A stretch of 64,000 bases of DNA from Solirubrobacterales bacterium (GTDB taxonomy: Bacteria > Actinomycetota > Thermoleophilia > Solirubrobacterales > Solirubrobacteraceae), in the NCBI GenBank assembly GCA_019241635.1, contig JAFAWR010000037.1, positions 1-64,000 of the forward strand, written 5' to 3'. Under the pieces are notes generated by a model that did not search any database, had not been told where the DNA came from, and was given only the letters and a program-made list of their open reading frames with translations. A program made the position numbers and the translations under genes. Below, in pieces: positions 27,130-35,574 of the stretch. Every line of letters starts with the position of its first letter. Position 1 is the first letter of the stretch.

Positions 27130-28188
27130 ATGGCCACTCATACGGCTGAGCCGACCGCCGGCGGGGCGGCGGTCGAGCACCTGACACTGGAAGACCGCGT
27201 CTGGCTGCTGCGCGCGATGCTGCTGATGCGCGGATTGGAAGAGCGCGCGATGACCCTGTACCGCCAGGGCAAGGTCCCGGGCTCGTTCTACGACGGCTAC
27301 GGGCAGGAGGCGGTCTCCGCCGGCGCCGCCTTCGCCATGGGTCCCCAGGATCGCCTGTGCATCCTGCACCGCGACCTGGCGGCGCATCTGATCCGAGGCG
27401 TCACACCGGCGCGGATCCTGTCCCAGTACATGGGCCGCGCGGCGGGCATTACGCGCGGGCGAGACGGCAACGTCCACTTCGGGGATCGACAGCTGGGGTG
27501 CGTCGGGATGGTCTCGATGCTTCCCGACATGATGCTGGTCGCCACCGGCATGGCCATGGCGTTCAAGCTGCGGGGAGAGCGCCGCTGCGCGATCACCTGG
27601 TTTGGCGACGGATCGACCTCGCGTGGCGACTTCCACGAGGCGATGAACTGGGCCGGCGTGCAGAAGCTGCCGGTGATCTTCGTCCTGGAGAACAACCAGT
27701 ACGCGTACTCGACGCCCGTGGAGAAGCAGTTCGCGGTCGATCCCGTGGAGCGGGCGGCGGCCTACGGGTTCGTCGGAGTGACCGTCGACGGCAACGACGC
27801 CGAGGCGATGTTCGAGGCGGCTCGGGCCGCGCGCGAGCGTGCGTTGAACGGCGAGGGGCCGACCTTGATCGAAGCGGAGACCATGCGCATGCACGGGCAT
27901 GCCGCCCATGACGACATGAAGTACGTCCCCAAGGAGCAGGTCGAGGAGTGGCGCAAGCGCGACCCGATCGAGCGCCAGGAGGCGCGGCTGCGGGACGCGG
28001 GCGTGGACATCGACGCGTTGCGGGCCGAGGTCAAGGCTTCGATTGACGAGGCCGCCGAGGAGGCGCTGGCCGGGCCGATGCCCGATCCGTCGACCGCGAC
28101 CGATGGGGTCTTCTGTTCCGGCGAGGCCGAGCCGCTGGGCGACGGCCAGGCTCCATGGAGTGGGTTCTCCTCTGGGGGGGCAGCCTGA
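27130..28188 (+). CDS. Pyruvate/2-oxo acid dehydrogenase E1 alpha subunit
   Basis: GSFYDGYGQEAVSAG, HRDLAAHLIRGV, GDGSTSRGDFHEAMNWAGVQKLPVIFVLENNQYAYSTP (TPP motif). Confidence 0.95.
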   Translation: MATHTAEPTAGGAAVEHLTLEDRVWLLRAMLLMRGLEERAMTLYRQGKVPGSFYDGYGQEAVSAGAAFAMGPQDRLCILHRDLAAHLIRGVTPARILSQYMGRAAGITRGRDGNVHFGDRQLGCVGMVSMLPDMMLVATGMAMAFKLRGERRCAITWFGDGSTSRGDFHEAMNWAGVQKLPVIFVLENNQYAYSTPVEKQFAVDPVERAAAYGFVGVTVDGNDAEAMFEAARAARERALNGEGPTLIEAETMRMHGHAAHDDMKYVPKEQVEEWRKRDPIERQEARLRDAGVDIDALRAEVKASIDEAAEEALAGPMPDPSTATDGVFCSGEAEPLGDGQAPWSGFSSGGAA

Positions 28189-29156
28189 TGCCGACGCTGA
28201 CCTACCTCCAGGCAATCTCCGCCGCGCTGCGCGACGAGCTGCGCGCCGACGAGCGGGTGCTGCTGATGGGCGAGGACATCGGGGTGTTCGGCGGCGCGTT
28301 CAAGGTCACCGACGGGTTCGTCGACGAGTTCGGCACCGAGCGCGTGATGGACACGCCGCTGGCCGAGTCCGGGATCATCGGCACCGCGATCGGCGCCGCC
28401 GTCGTGGGGATGCGGCCGGTGTGCGAGATGCAGTTCTCGGACTTCATCTCGTGCGGCTTCGACCAGCTGGTCAACGTCGCGGGCAAGATGCACTATCGCC
28501 AGGGCCTGGCCGTGCCGATCACCGTGCGGCTGCCCTCGGGCGGTGGGTTCTCCGGCGGGCCGTTCCACTCCCAGAACCCGGAGGCCTGGTTCATGCACTC
28601 GCCCGGGATCAAGGTGGTGGCCCCCTCGACGGCCGAGGACGCCAAGGGGCTCCTGCACGCGGCGATCCACGATCCGAACCCGGTGTGCTTCATGGAGCAC
28701 AAACATCTGTACCGCCGGGTCAAGGGCGAGGTGCCCTCGGGAGTGTTCGAGACTCCGTTCACCGCCCGGGTCGCGCAGCCCGGGTCTGACCTGGTCGTGA
28801 TCGCCTACGGGGCGATGGTGCCGGTGGCCCTGGAAGCGGTCTCCGACGGACTCGACGGTGCGTCGGTGGAGGTGCTCGATCTGCGCTCGCTGGTGCCGCT
28901 GGACGAGGAAGCGATCCTTGACTCGGTCGAGCGCTGCTCGAAGGTGGTGATCATCGACGAGGCCAACCAGATGTGCGCGGCCGGCGCCCAGGTCGCCGCG
29001 CTGATCGCCGAGAAGGGGTTCGAGTCGCTGGACGGGCCTGTGGTGCGGGTGGCCACGCCCGATGTCCCGATCCCGTTCTCGCCGCCGCTCGAGTCGGCGG
29101 TGTTGCCGGGTGTCGACCGGGTGAGGGAGGCCTGCCGTGAGCTCCTCGCCTACTAG
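28188..29156 (+). CDS. Pyruvate/2-oxo acid dehydrogenase E1 beta subunit
   Basis: LMGEDIGVFGGAFKVTDGF, MQFSDFISCGFDQLVNVAGK. Confidence 0.95.
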   Translation: MPTLTYLQAISAALRDELRADERVLLMGEDIGVFGGAFKVTDGFVDEFGTERVMDTPLAESGIIGTAIGAAVVGMRPVCEMQFSDFISCGFDQLVNVAGKMHYRQGLAVPITVRLPSGGGFSGGPFHSQNPEAWFMHSPGIKVVAPSTAEDAKGLLHAAIHDPNPVCFMEHKHLYRRVKGEVPSGVFETPFTARVAQPGSDLVVIAYGAMVPVALEAVSDGLDGASVEVLDLRSLVPLDEEAILDSVERCSKVVIIDEANQMCAAGAQVAALIAEKGFESLDGPVVRVATPDVPIPFSPPLESAVLPGVDRVREACRELLAY

Positions 29157-30375
29157 CACCCTGGTCGACGTCACCATGCCCCAGATGGGGGTCTCGGTCG
29201 CCGAGGGCACGGTCGTGGCCTGGCGCGTGGAGACCGGCGACCGGATCGAGGCCGATCAGACGATCTGCGAGATCTCGAGCGACAAGATCGACACCGAGGT
29301 GCCGGCGCCCGCCTCGGGCGTGGTGGCCGAGATCCTCGTGCCGGTTGAATCGACGGTGGAGGTCGGGACCGTGCTGGCGCGGATCGCCACGGGCGACGGC
29401 GGTCCCGTCGCTTCCCCGCCCCAGTCGCTCGATGGCGAGCCGGCCGGCCCGACGCGGACTGAAACCCCATCCCCATCCCCCGCACCCCAGGCCCCGTCGA
29501 CAGCTCGGAGTGGCAACGGGCACCGCCGCTACTCGCCGGTCGTCCAGCGGATCGCCGCCGAGCACGGGATCGATCTGGCCCAGGTCCCGGGAACCGGGCG
29601 CGGCGGGCGCGTGCGCAAGCAGGATGTGCTCGCGTTCGTGGAGTCGGCGCCGGTGGAGGAGCCGCCGCTGCACATCGAGAGCCCTTACCGGCCCGACCCG
29701 GTCTCGGCGCCGGTTGTCTCGGGCGATGGCTTGTCGCGGATGCGCCGGCAGATCGGCGAGCACATGAAGCGCTCGCTCGACACCACGGCCACCTGCACCA
29801 CGTGGATCGAGGTCGACATGAGCCGGGTCGAGGCCGCGCGGAAGCGGCTGGGCGTGACTGGGCTGGCGTTCGTCGCCCGCGCGGTGATCGACGCGATCCG
29901 CGAGTACCCGGCGTTGAACGCCTGGCTCGATGGCTCGGAGTACACGCGCCATACGGACGTCAACCTGGGGATTGCCGTGTCCTTGGGTGAGGATGGCCTG
30001 ATCGTCCCGGTGATCGCGCGGGCGCACGAGCTGTCGGTGGAAGGGCTCGCCGCGCGGATCCGCGATGTGGCCAAGCGAGCCCGGGCGCGGGAGTTGACCC
30101 CCGACGAGGTGCGCGGGGGCACATTCACGATCACCAACCCCGGGCAGTACGGGTCGATCATGGCCACGCCGATCATCAACCTGCCCCAGGTGGGGATCCT
30201 CGACTTCGAGGCGGTGGTCAAGCGCGCCGTGGTATTGACTGACGCGGGTGGAAACGACTCGATCGCGATCCGGCCGATGACCATCCTCGGGCTGAGCTGG
30301 GACCACCGGGCACTGGACGGGGCGCTGTCCGCCCAGTTCCTGGCCGCCGTCAAGCGGAATCTGGAGAGGGTGTGA
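29137..30375 (+). CDS. Dihydrolipoamide acyltransferase E2
   Basis: Lipoyl domain ISSDKIDTEVPAPASG; peripheral subunit-binding domain; catalytic LGLSWDHRALDGA. Confidence 0.95.
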   Translation: MSSSPTSTLVDVTMPQMGVSVAEGTVVAWRVETGDRIEADQTICEISSDKIDTEVPAPASGVVAEILVPVESTVEVGTVLARIATGDGGPVASPPQSLDGEPAGPTRTETPSPSPAPQAPSTARSGNGHRRYSPVVQRIAAEHGIDLAQVPGTGRGGRVRKQDVLAFVESAPVEEPPLHIESPYRPDPVSAPVVSGDGLSRMRRQIGEHMKRSLDTTATCTTWIEVDMSRVEAARKRLGVTGLAFVARAVIDAIREYPALNAWLDGSEYTRHTDVNLGIAVSLGEDGLIVPVIARAHELSVEGLAARIRDVAKRARARELTPDEVRGGTFTITNPGQYGSIMATPIINLPQVGILDFEAVVKRAVVLTDAGGNDSIAIRPMTILGLSWDHRALDGALSAQFLAAVKRNLERV

Positions 30376-31058
30376 TGTTGCCCGAGCTCTGGGTCTGCCA
30401 TCTGGGGGTCGTCGATTACCGGGAGGCCCTGGACTTGCAGGAGCGCGTGCGGGCGGCGCGCCAGGAGGACGAGCTCCCGGACGTCCTGCTGATGCTGGAG
30501 CACCCGCCCGTGTACACGCGGGGGCGGCGCTCCCGGGCCAACGAGCTGCCGCTGGGAGGCGCCCACGGGATCGATGTGGTCGAGACCGACCGCGGAGGGC
30601 TCGTGACCTACCACGGTCCCGGACAGCTCGTGGGATATCCGATCGTCCGGGTCGACGACGTCGTCGGCTATGTGCGTAGCTTGGAGAACGCGTTGGTGCG
30701 GGCGTTGGTTGACGAGGGCGTTGCCGGCGCGCGCTCCCGGCCGCGCGAGGGCCACCGCTACACCGGCGTGTGGGTGGAGGATCGCAAGATCGCCTCGATC
30801 GGCGTGCACCTGTCTCGGGGGGTCTCCACGCACGGCTTCGCCGTCAACGTCGAGAACGACCTTCAGCCTTTCTCGTGGATCGTGCCGTGCGGGTTGGACG
30901 GGGTTCAGATGACGTCGCTGCTGCGCGAGACCGGCCGGACGCCCAGCGTCATGAAGTGCTTCAGGCGGCGCGCCGCCTACGAGGTCGCCCGGGGACTGGG
31001 GCGCCGGCAGCGCCTGGTCTCGTTGTCCCGCTTGGAGACGCGGGTGCCAGTAGCTTGA
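30372..31058 (+). CDS. lipB: Octanoyltransferase LipB
   Basis: RGGLVTYHGPGQLVGYPI, RPREGHRYTGVWVEDRKIASIGVH. Confidence 0.93.
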   Translation: MMLPELWVCHLGVVDYREALDLQERVRAARQEDELPDVLLMLEHPPVYTRGRRSRANELPLGGAHGIDVVETDRGGLVTYHGPGQLVGYPIVRVDDVVGYVRSLENALVRALVDEGVAGARSRPREGHRYTGVWVEDRKIASIGVHLSRGVSTHGFAVNVENDLQPFSWIVPCGLDGVQMTSLLRETGRTPSVMKCFRRRAAYEVARGLGRRQRLVSLSRLETRVPVA

Positions 31059-31986
31059 GCAGCGTCTCGCGAAGCTCGTAGGGCCGGTTCCTCAGCTGGC
31101 GCCAGGTCGTCCGGATGACGATCCAGCCCGCCGCGATCAGGCGCTGGTCGCGCCGGCGATCGGTCTCGAACGCCATGCGGGTCCGGTGGGTCTGGTGGCC
31201 GTCGGTCTCGACCGCGATTCTTTGGGCGGGCCAGGCGAAGTCGACCCTGATCGGTTCGTCTCCGTCGCCCGGGTCGATGTAGAACTGCGCTGTCGGGTCG
31301 GGCAGGTTCAGGCTGCGGGTAAGCGCCAGGAACGCGTCCTCGAACTCGTTGTCCGTGGGAGTGGATCCGATGTGGTGCGTGCGGAGGAGGTGGCGGATCG
31401 CTTTGGCCGCCGGGCGGGTTGGGTTGCGGTTGAGCTGGTCGTTGATCTCGTTCAGGTCGAGCGTGTGCATGATGTCCGCTTGGTCGAAGGCCCGCTCGAG
31501 CTGGCGGGGGGTTAGGAGTTCGGCGAGGTCGAAGAGGGTGCGCGGCACCGTGGTGGTTGGGATCGCGTTGACGACCGCGACGTCTGCGGCGGTGAGGGTC
31601 GTGGAGCGATGAACGGCGACACCTGAGTGGGTGCGTGTCGAGCGCCCAGGGATCGTGACCTCGATCCGGTGGTAGCCGTAGTTGCGCAGCCCGTGGAGGC
31701 GCGCAGCGGAGCGGCAGGAGAGGACGGCGCCCGGGCCGCACGCGAGTACGGCGGCCATGTAGAGGCCCTCGCGGCTCAGGAGTTCGCGTGGCACGAGGGA
31801 ATAGACGCCGCGGTGGATCCGGTGCAATCGCCCGGTGGCGCACCTCAGGCGGACAGCGGCCGCGCCGAGCCCCAGCGCGCACACCTGGTCGAGCCCGAAC
31901 ACGGCGTGTTGCCCCAGCGCGAGCTCAGCCAGGGCCTGGTCGAGAAACGCGAGGTGGGCTTGCGTTTCTCGACCAGCCTCGGGCAT
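30961..31986 (-). CDS. AbiEi-like N-terminal domain fused to DUF559 (PD-(D/E)XK-like) predicted nuclease
   Basis: GLGAAAVRLRCATGRLHRIHRGVYSLVPR (AbiEi_N-like); C-terminal VDFAWPAQRIAVETDGHQTHRTRMAFETDRRRDQRLIAAGWIVIRTTWRQL (DUF559). Confidence 0.85.
   Translation of the reverse strand: MPEAGRETQAHLAFLDQALAELALGQHAVFGLDQVCALGLGAAAVRLRCATGRLHRIHRGVYSLVPRELLSREGLYMAAVLACGPGAVLSCRSAARLHGLRNYGYHRIEVTIPGRSTRTHSGVAVHRSTTLTAADVAVVNAIPTTTVPRTLFDLAELLTPRQLERAFDQADIMHTLDLNEINDQLNRNPTRPAAKAIRHLLRTHHIGSTPTDNEFEDAFLALTRSLNLPDPTAQFYIDPGDGDEPIRVDFAWPAQRIAVETDGHQTHRTRMAFETDRRRDQRLIAAGWIVIRTTWRQLRNRPYELRETLLKLLAPASPSGTTRPGAAGAPVPGRPRRRRAA
31936..31976. promoter_or_regulatory. Perfect 15-bp inverted repeat at the 5' end of the AbiEi-like gene
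   Basis: CTGGTCGAGAAACGC-gaggtgggctt-GCGTTTCTCGACCAG. Confidence 0.6.
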
Positions 31987-32066
31987 GCACGCGAGGCTTC
32001 CAGAAAACGTGTGACATGTCTGAAACGGTGTGTTCCAAAACGGCTCGTGTCGCTAGCCTTGAACGT

Positions 32067-33041
32067 ATGACGACGAGATCGAGGGCCAATCCGGGCGGCA
32101 TCGCCAACGTCCTGACCGTCCTGGGCCCGGAGGTGCAGCCGTTCCGCTCGCGGAAGCCTCATTGGTTCAAGGTGCCGGCGCCCGGCGGGCCCAAGTACCG
32201 GGAGCTGAACCGTCTGATCAACACGGAGAACCTCCACACGGTCTGCCAGGAGGCCGCGGGCCCCAACATCGGCGAGTGCTGGCAGCGGGGAACCGCAACG
32301 TTCATGATCCTCGGGGACACGTGCACCCGACGATGCGGCTTCTGCAACGTCAAGACCGGCAAGCCGACCTGGAACGACCCGCTCGAGCCGGCCCGGGTGG
32401 CGAGAAGCGTCGCCCGGATGGGCCTACGGCACGCGGTGATCACGAGCGTCGACCGCGACGACCTGCCGGACTACGGGGCATCCGCGTTCGTCGGCGTGAT
32501 CCGGCAGATCAGACGGCAGGCCCCGCGTTGCAAGGTCGAGGTCCTCACCCCCGACTTCCGGGGCGAGGAGATGCCGCTGGCCAGGGTGATCCACGAACGG
32601 CCCGACGTGTTCAACCACAACGTCGAGGTGGTGCCCCGGCTGTACAGCGTGGCCCGGCGCGGCTCCACCTTCGAGCGCTCCTGCCGGGTGCTCCGCAATG
32701 CCAAGGCGCTCGGTGGCGATGAGGTAACCACGAAGTCCGGCCTGATGGTCGGGCTGGGCGAAAGCTTTGAGGAGATGGTCGACGCGCTCGGCACGCTGCG
32801 CGAGAACGACGTCCAGGTGCTGACCGTCGGGCAGTACCTCAGGCCGACCGAGAACCACCTGCCCGTGGTCAGGTACTGGCACCCGGACGAGTTCGCCCAG
32901 CTCGAGAAGGCCGCATACGGGCTCGGGTTCGAGCACGTCGCCGCGGGACCGCTGGTGCGAAGCAGCTACCACGCCGACCAGCACGTCCCGCAGCAGGAGC
33001 CCGGCACCGGACCGCTCGCGGAGGTGGTCTCGGCCTCATGA
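32067..33041 (+). CDS. lipA: Lipoyl synthase LipA
   Basis: CWQRGTATFMILGDTCTRRCGFCNVKTGKP radical SAM motif. Confidence 0.96.
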   Translation: MTTRSRANPGGIANVLTVLGPEVQPFRSRKPHWFKVPAPGGPKYRELNRLINTENLHTVCQEAAGPNIGECWQRGTATFMILGDTCTRRCGFCNVKTGKPTWNDPLEPARVARSVARMGLRHAVITSVDRDDLPDYGASAFVGVIRQIRRQAPRCKVEVLTPDFRGEEMPLARVIHERPDVFNHNVEVVPRLYSVARRGSTFERSCRVLRNAKALGGDEVTTKSGLMVGLGESFEEMVDALGTLRENDVQVLTVGQYLRPTENHLPVVRYWHPDEFAQLEKAAYGLGFEHVAAGPLVRSSYHADQHVPQQEPGTGPLAEVVSAS

Positions 33042-34420
33042 AGAAGCGGTCCTGGCTGCTGATCCTGGCGGCGGTGGCCATCGCCGCCCTGGCGCTCGCT
33101 CCCGAGGCCTTCGCCGCGGCCGGGGGCGGGTCGGGCGGCTTCGGCGGCGGGGGTGGCGGAGGCGGAGGCCACGGGAGTGGCTTCGCCCTGTATCTCCTGA
33201 TCCAACTGCTGATCCGCATCGCGCTGCTCGGCCACGGCCTCGGCGCGCTGTTCCTGATCGCCCTGGCCCTCCTGTATCTGCTGTTCGCCCGGGTCGTTCC
33301 GCACATGCGCAGCGAGTGGTCGGGCGGACCGCGCGCGCGCCGGCGCACCGCCCAGCGCGAACGTCGGATCGAGGCGGCGGCCGCGGTGGCGGCCGAGGAC
33401 GACGCGGCGTTCGCCCCCGACGCGGTGAGAGCCAACGCCACCGCGCTGTTCAAGCAGGTCCAGTCCGCCTGGGACCGCGGCGACCGGGCCGCGCTGGCTC
33501 GCCTGGTCGCGCCCGGCCTCCTGACCGAGTGGGAGCGGCGCCTCGACGACCTCGAGCGTCGCGGCTGGCGCAACCGGGTCGAGGTGCTGGGCGAACCGAA
33601 CGTCGAATACGTGGGCCTGAACCACCACGGCGACACGACCGACTCGGTCACGGTCCGGATCGAGGCCAAGCTCCGCGACTACGTCACCGATCGCTTCGGC
33701 AACCACCTGAGGCGCTCCGGCCGCCTCACCGAGACCGTCAACCTGCGCGAGTTCTGGACGCTGCGACAGAACGGCCATGGCCGTTGGATGCTGGCGAGCA
33801 TCGAGCAGCGCGCCGAGGGCACGCACGTGCTCAAGGAGGGCATCGTCGCCGACGCCCTGTCAGATGAGACAGGCATGCGCGACGAGGCGCTGATCGAGGG
33901 CGCGATGGCCGACGCCGTCCCCGAGGGCACCGCCGTCTCCGAGGTCGCCGACCTCGATTACGCCGGCGACGCCCACGCGGCGGCGCTCGATCTCAGCCTG
34001 GCCGACGGCCGCTTCGCCCCTGACGTGCTCGAGGTCACGGCCCGCCGGGCCGCCCAGGCCTGGGCCGAGGCGGTGGATGGCAACGATGCCCGGCTGCGCT
34101 CGATCGCGCATGGGCAGGCCGTGCGCGATCTGCTGCACCCCGGCGACCCGAGCGAGCGGACCCGGCTCGTGGTCCGCGGCCCGGAGGTGCGCAAGATCCG
34201 GATCGTCAACCTCGACGCGAGGACTCAGCCACCCACGATGACCGTGGAGGTCGAGCTCCACGGTCGCCGGTACATCGAGGACCGGGACACCACGACGATC
34301 CTGGCCGGGAGCCAGTCCCGCGCCACCACGTTCACCGAGCAGTGGACGTTTGCGCTCGACGGCGACGCGCGCCAGCCCTGGCTGCTGAGCGCGGTCGGCG
34401 GCGCCATCGTCCAGGCGTGA
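33038..34420 (+). CDS. Membrane protein with two Tim44-like domains
   Basis: Signal peptide, Gly-rich linker, TM, then two TIM44-like modules ending EFWTLRQNGHGRWMLASIEQ and EQWTFALDGDARQPWLLSAV. Confidence 0.75.
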   Translation: MKKRSWLLILAAVAIAALALAPEAFAAAGGGSGGFGGGGGGGGGHGSGFALYLLIQLLIRIALLGHGLGALFLIALALLYLLFARVVPHMRSEWSGGPRARRRTAQRERRIEAAAAVAAEDDAAFAPDAVRANATALFKQVQSAWDRGDRAALARLVAPGLLTEWERRLDDLERRGWRNRVEVLGEPNVEYVGLNHHGDTTDSVTVRIEAKLRDYVTDRFGNHLRRSGRLTETVNLREFWTLRQNGHGRWMLASIEQRAEGTHVLKEGIVADALSDETGMRDEALIEGAMADAVPEGTAVSEVADLDYAGDAHAAALDLSLADGRFAPDVLEVTARRAAQAWAEAVDGNDARLRSIAHGQAVRDLLHPGDPSERTRLVVRGPEVRKIRIVNLDARTQPPTMTVEVELHGRRYIEDRDTTTILAGSQSRATTFTEQWTFALDGDARQPWLLSAVGGAIVQA

Positions 34421-34442
34421 GATTCCGCGGCGGGCCAGAGGG

Positions 34443-34610
34443 GCCCTAAGGCTCACGACAGAATTATTGACGTCTCCGACGGCGTCTGGACGCGCCTGAC
34501 GCCGCCGGCTCGCCCTCAAATACGCCCGGTATTCTCGCGGCGAGCCGGCGGCGCCAGACACGCCCAGCCACTCGTCAGATCCTGCCACTAATTCTGCCGT
34601 GAGCCCTAAG
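34443..34610. repeat. Long imperfect palindrome flanked by 8-bp direct repeat (MITE-like)
   Basis: GGCTCACGaCAGAATTA...TAATTCTGcCGTGAGCC, central GCCGCCGGCTCGCC/GGCGAGCCGGCGGC and AATAC/GTATT; GCCCTAAG at both ends. Confidence 0.85.
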
Positions 34611-34621
34611 CTCGCCAGCCT

Positions 34622-35395
34622 GTGATCCCGCTCAAGGACAACATCCCGACGAACCGCTTTCCGTTCGTCACGGTGGGGCTGATCCTGGCCAACGTCGTCG
34701 TGTACCTCCTGGCCATCCGGCACGGCGGGTCGCTGATCAGCGGACCGGCGACCACCGAGGTCGTCAAGTACGGGGCGACGCCGTACGCGCTGACTCATCC
34801 GGCCTTCCACTGCGGGGTGATCCCGACGTTCGGCGGGGCGGCGCTCGGATGTCACAAGGGCTCGTTCCCGAACACCATCCCCACGTGGGAGACGGTCTTC
34901 ACCGCGATGTTCATGCACGCCTCGATCCTCCACATCGGCGGCAACATGCTGTTCCTGTGGATCTTCGGCAACAACGTCGAAGACGCCATGGGACCGGTCA
35001 AGTACCTGGGTTTCTACATCGTCGGGGGGATCGCGGCGCTCGCCCTGCAGACCGCGGTGGCCCCGAACTCCCCCGCTCCCACGCTCGGCGCCTCGGGCGC
35101 GATCGCCGCGGTGCTCGGTGGCTACATCCTGCTCTATCCCCGCGCCCGCGTGCTCACGCTGGTGTTCATCATCCTGTTCTTCACGGTGATCGAGTTGCCG
35201 GCGCTCGTGGTGTTGGGGATCTGGTTCATCGAGCAGGCCGTGTTCGGCGCAGCCAACCTGACCAACCCCACCGGGGGAGGCGGCGGGGTCGCCTACTTCG
35301 CCCACGTCGGTGGGTTCGCGTTCGGGCTGCTCACGGTCAAGCTGCTCGCCACTCGAGGGCGAAGGCAGGTCCCGCCCCGCTATCCGGTGTACTGA
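34622..35395 (+). CDS. Rhomboid family intramembrane serine protease
   Basis: HASILHIGGNMLFLWIFGNNVED, TLGASGAIAAVLGGY, HVGGFAFGLL. Confidence 0.93.
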   Translation: MIPLKDNIPTNRFPFVTVGLILANVVVYLLAIRHGGSLISGPATTEVVKYGATPYALTHPAFHCGVIPTFGGAALGCHKGSFPNTIPTWETVFTAMFMHASILHIGGNMLFLWIFGNNVEDAMGPVKYLGFYIVGGIAALALQTAVAPNSPAPTLGASGAIAAVLGGYILLYPRARVLTLVFIILFFTVIELPALVVLGIWFIEQAVFGAANLTNPTGGGGGVAYFAHVGGFAFGLLTVKLLATRGRRQVPPRYPVY

Positions 35396-35400
35396 GCGCC

Positions 35401-35574
35401 TTGCGCCACGCCGTGTTCACCGTCGCCCTGCTGTTCATCGTGGCGCTCGGCGTATTGACCGTGCGCGACATCCGCATGCACGGCGCCACCCCGGTTGACG
35501 TGCTGGCGATCATCGTGCTGGTGCTGTTCACCACGGGTATCGTCGGCGCGCTGCTGCATCCTCCGCGACGATGA
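35401..35574 (+). CDS. Small membrane protein (TTG start)
   Basis: LRHAVFTVALLFIVALGVLTVRDIRMHGATPVDVLAIIVLVLFTTGIVGALLHPPRR, 4-nt overlap with next gene. Confidence 0.5.
   Translation: MRHAVFTVALLFIVALGVLTVRDIRMHGATPVDVLAIIVLVLFTTGIVGALLHPPRR

Noticed and set aside
28951-30306. 451-aa minus-strand ORF antisense to E1b/E2
   Set aside because: Shadow ORF in high-GC DNA; repetitive Arg/His/Asp composition.
32000-32060. Iteron-like AAACG(G)TGTG repeats in the abiEi-like/lipA intergenic region
   Set aside because: Copies are short and irregularly spaced (18 and 15 nt); not distinguishable from chance by eye.
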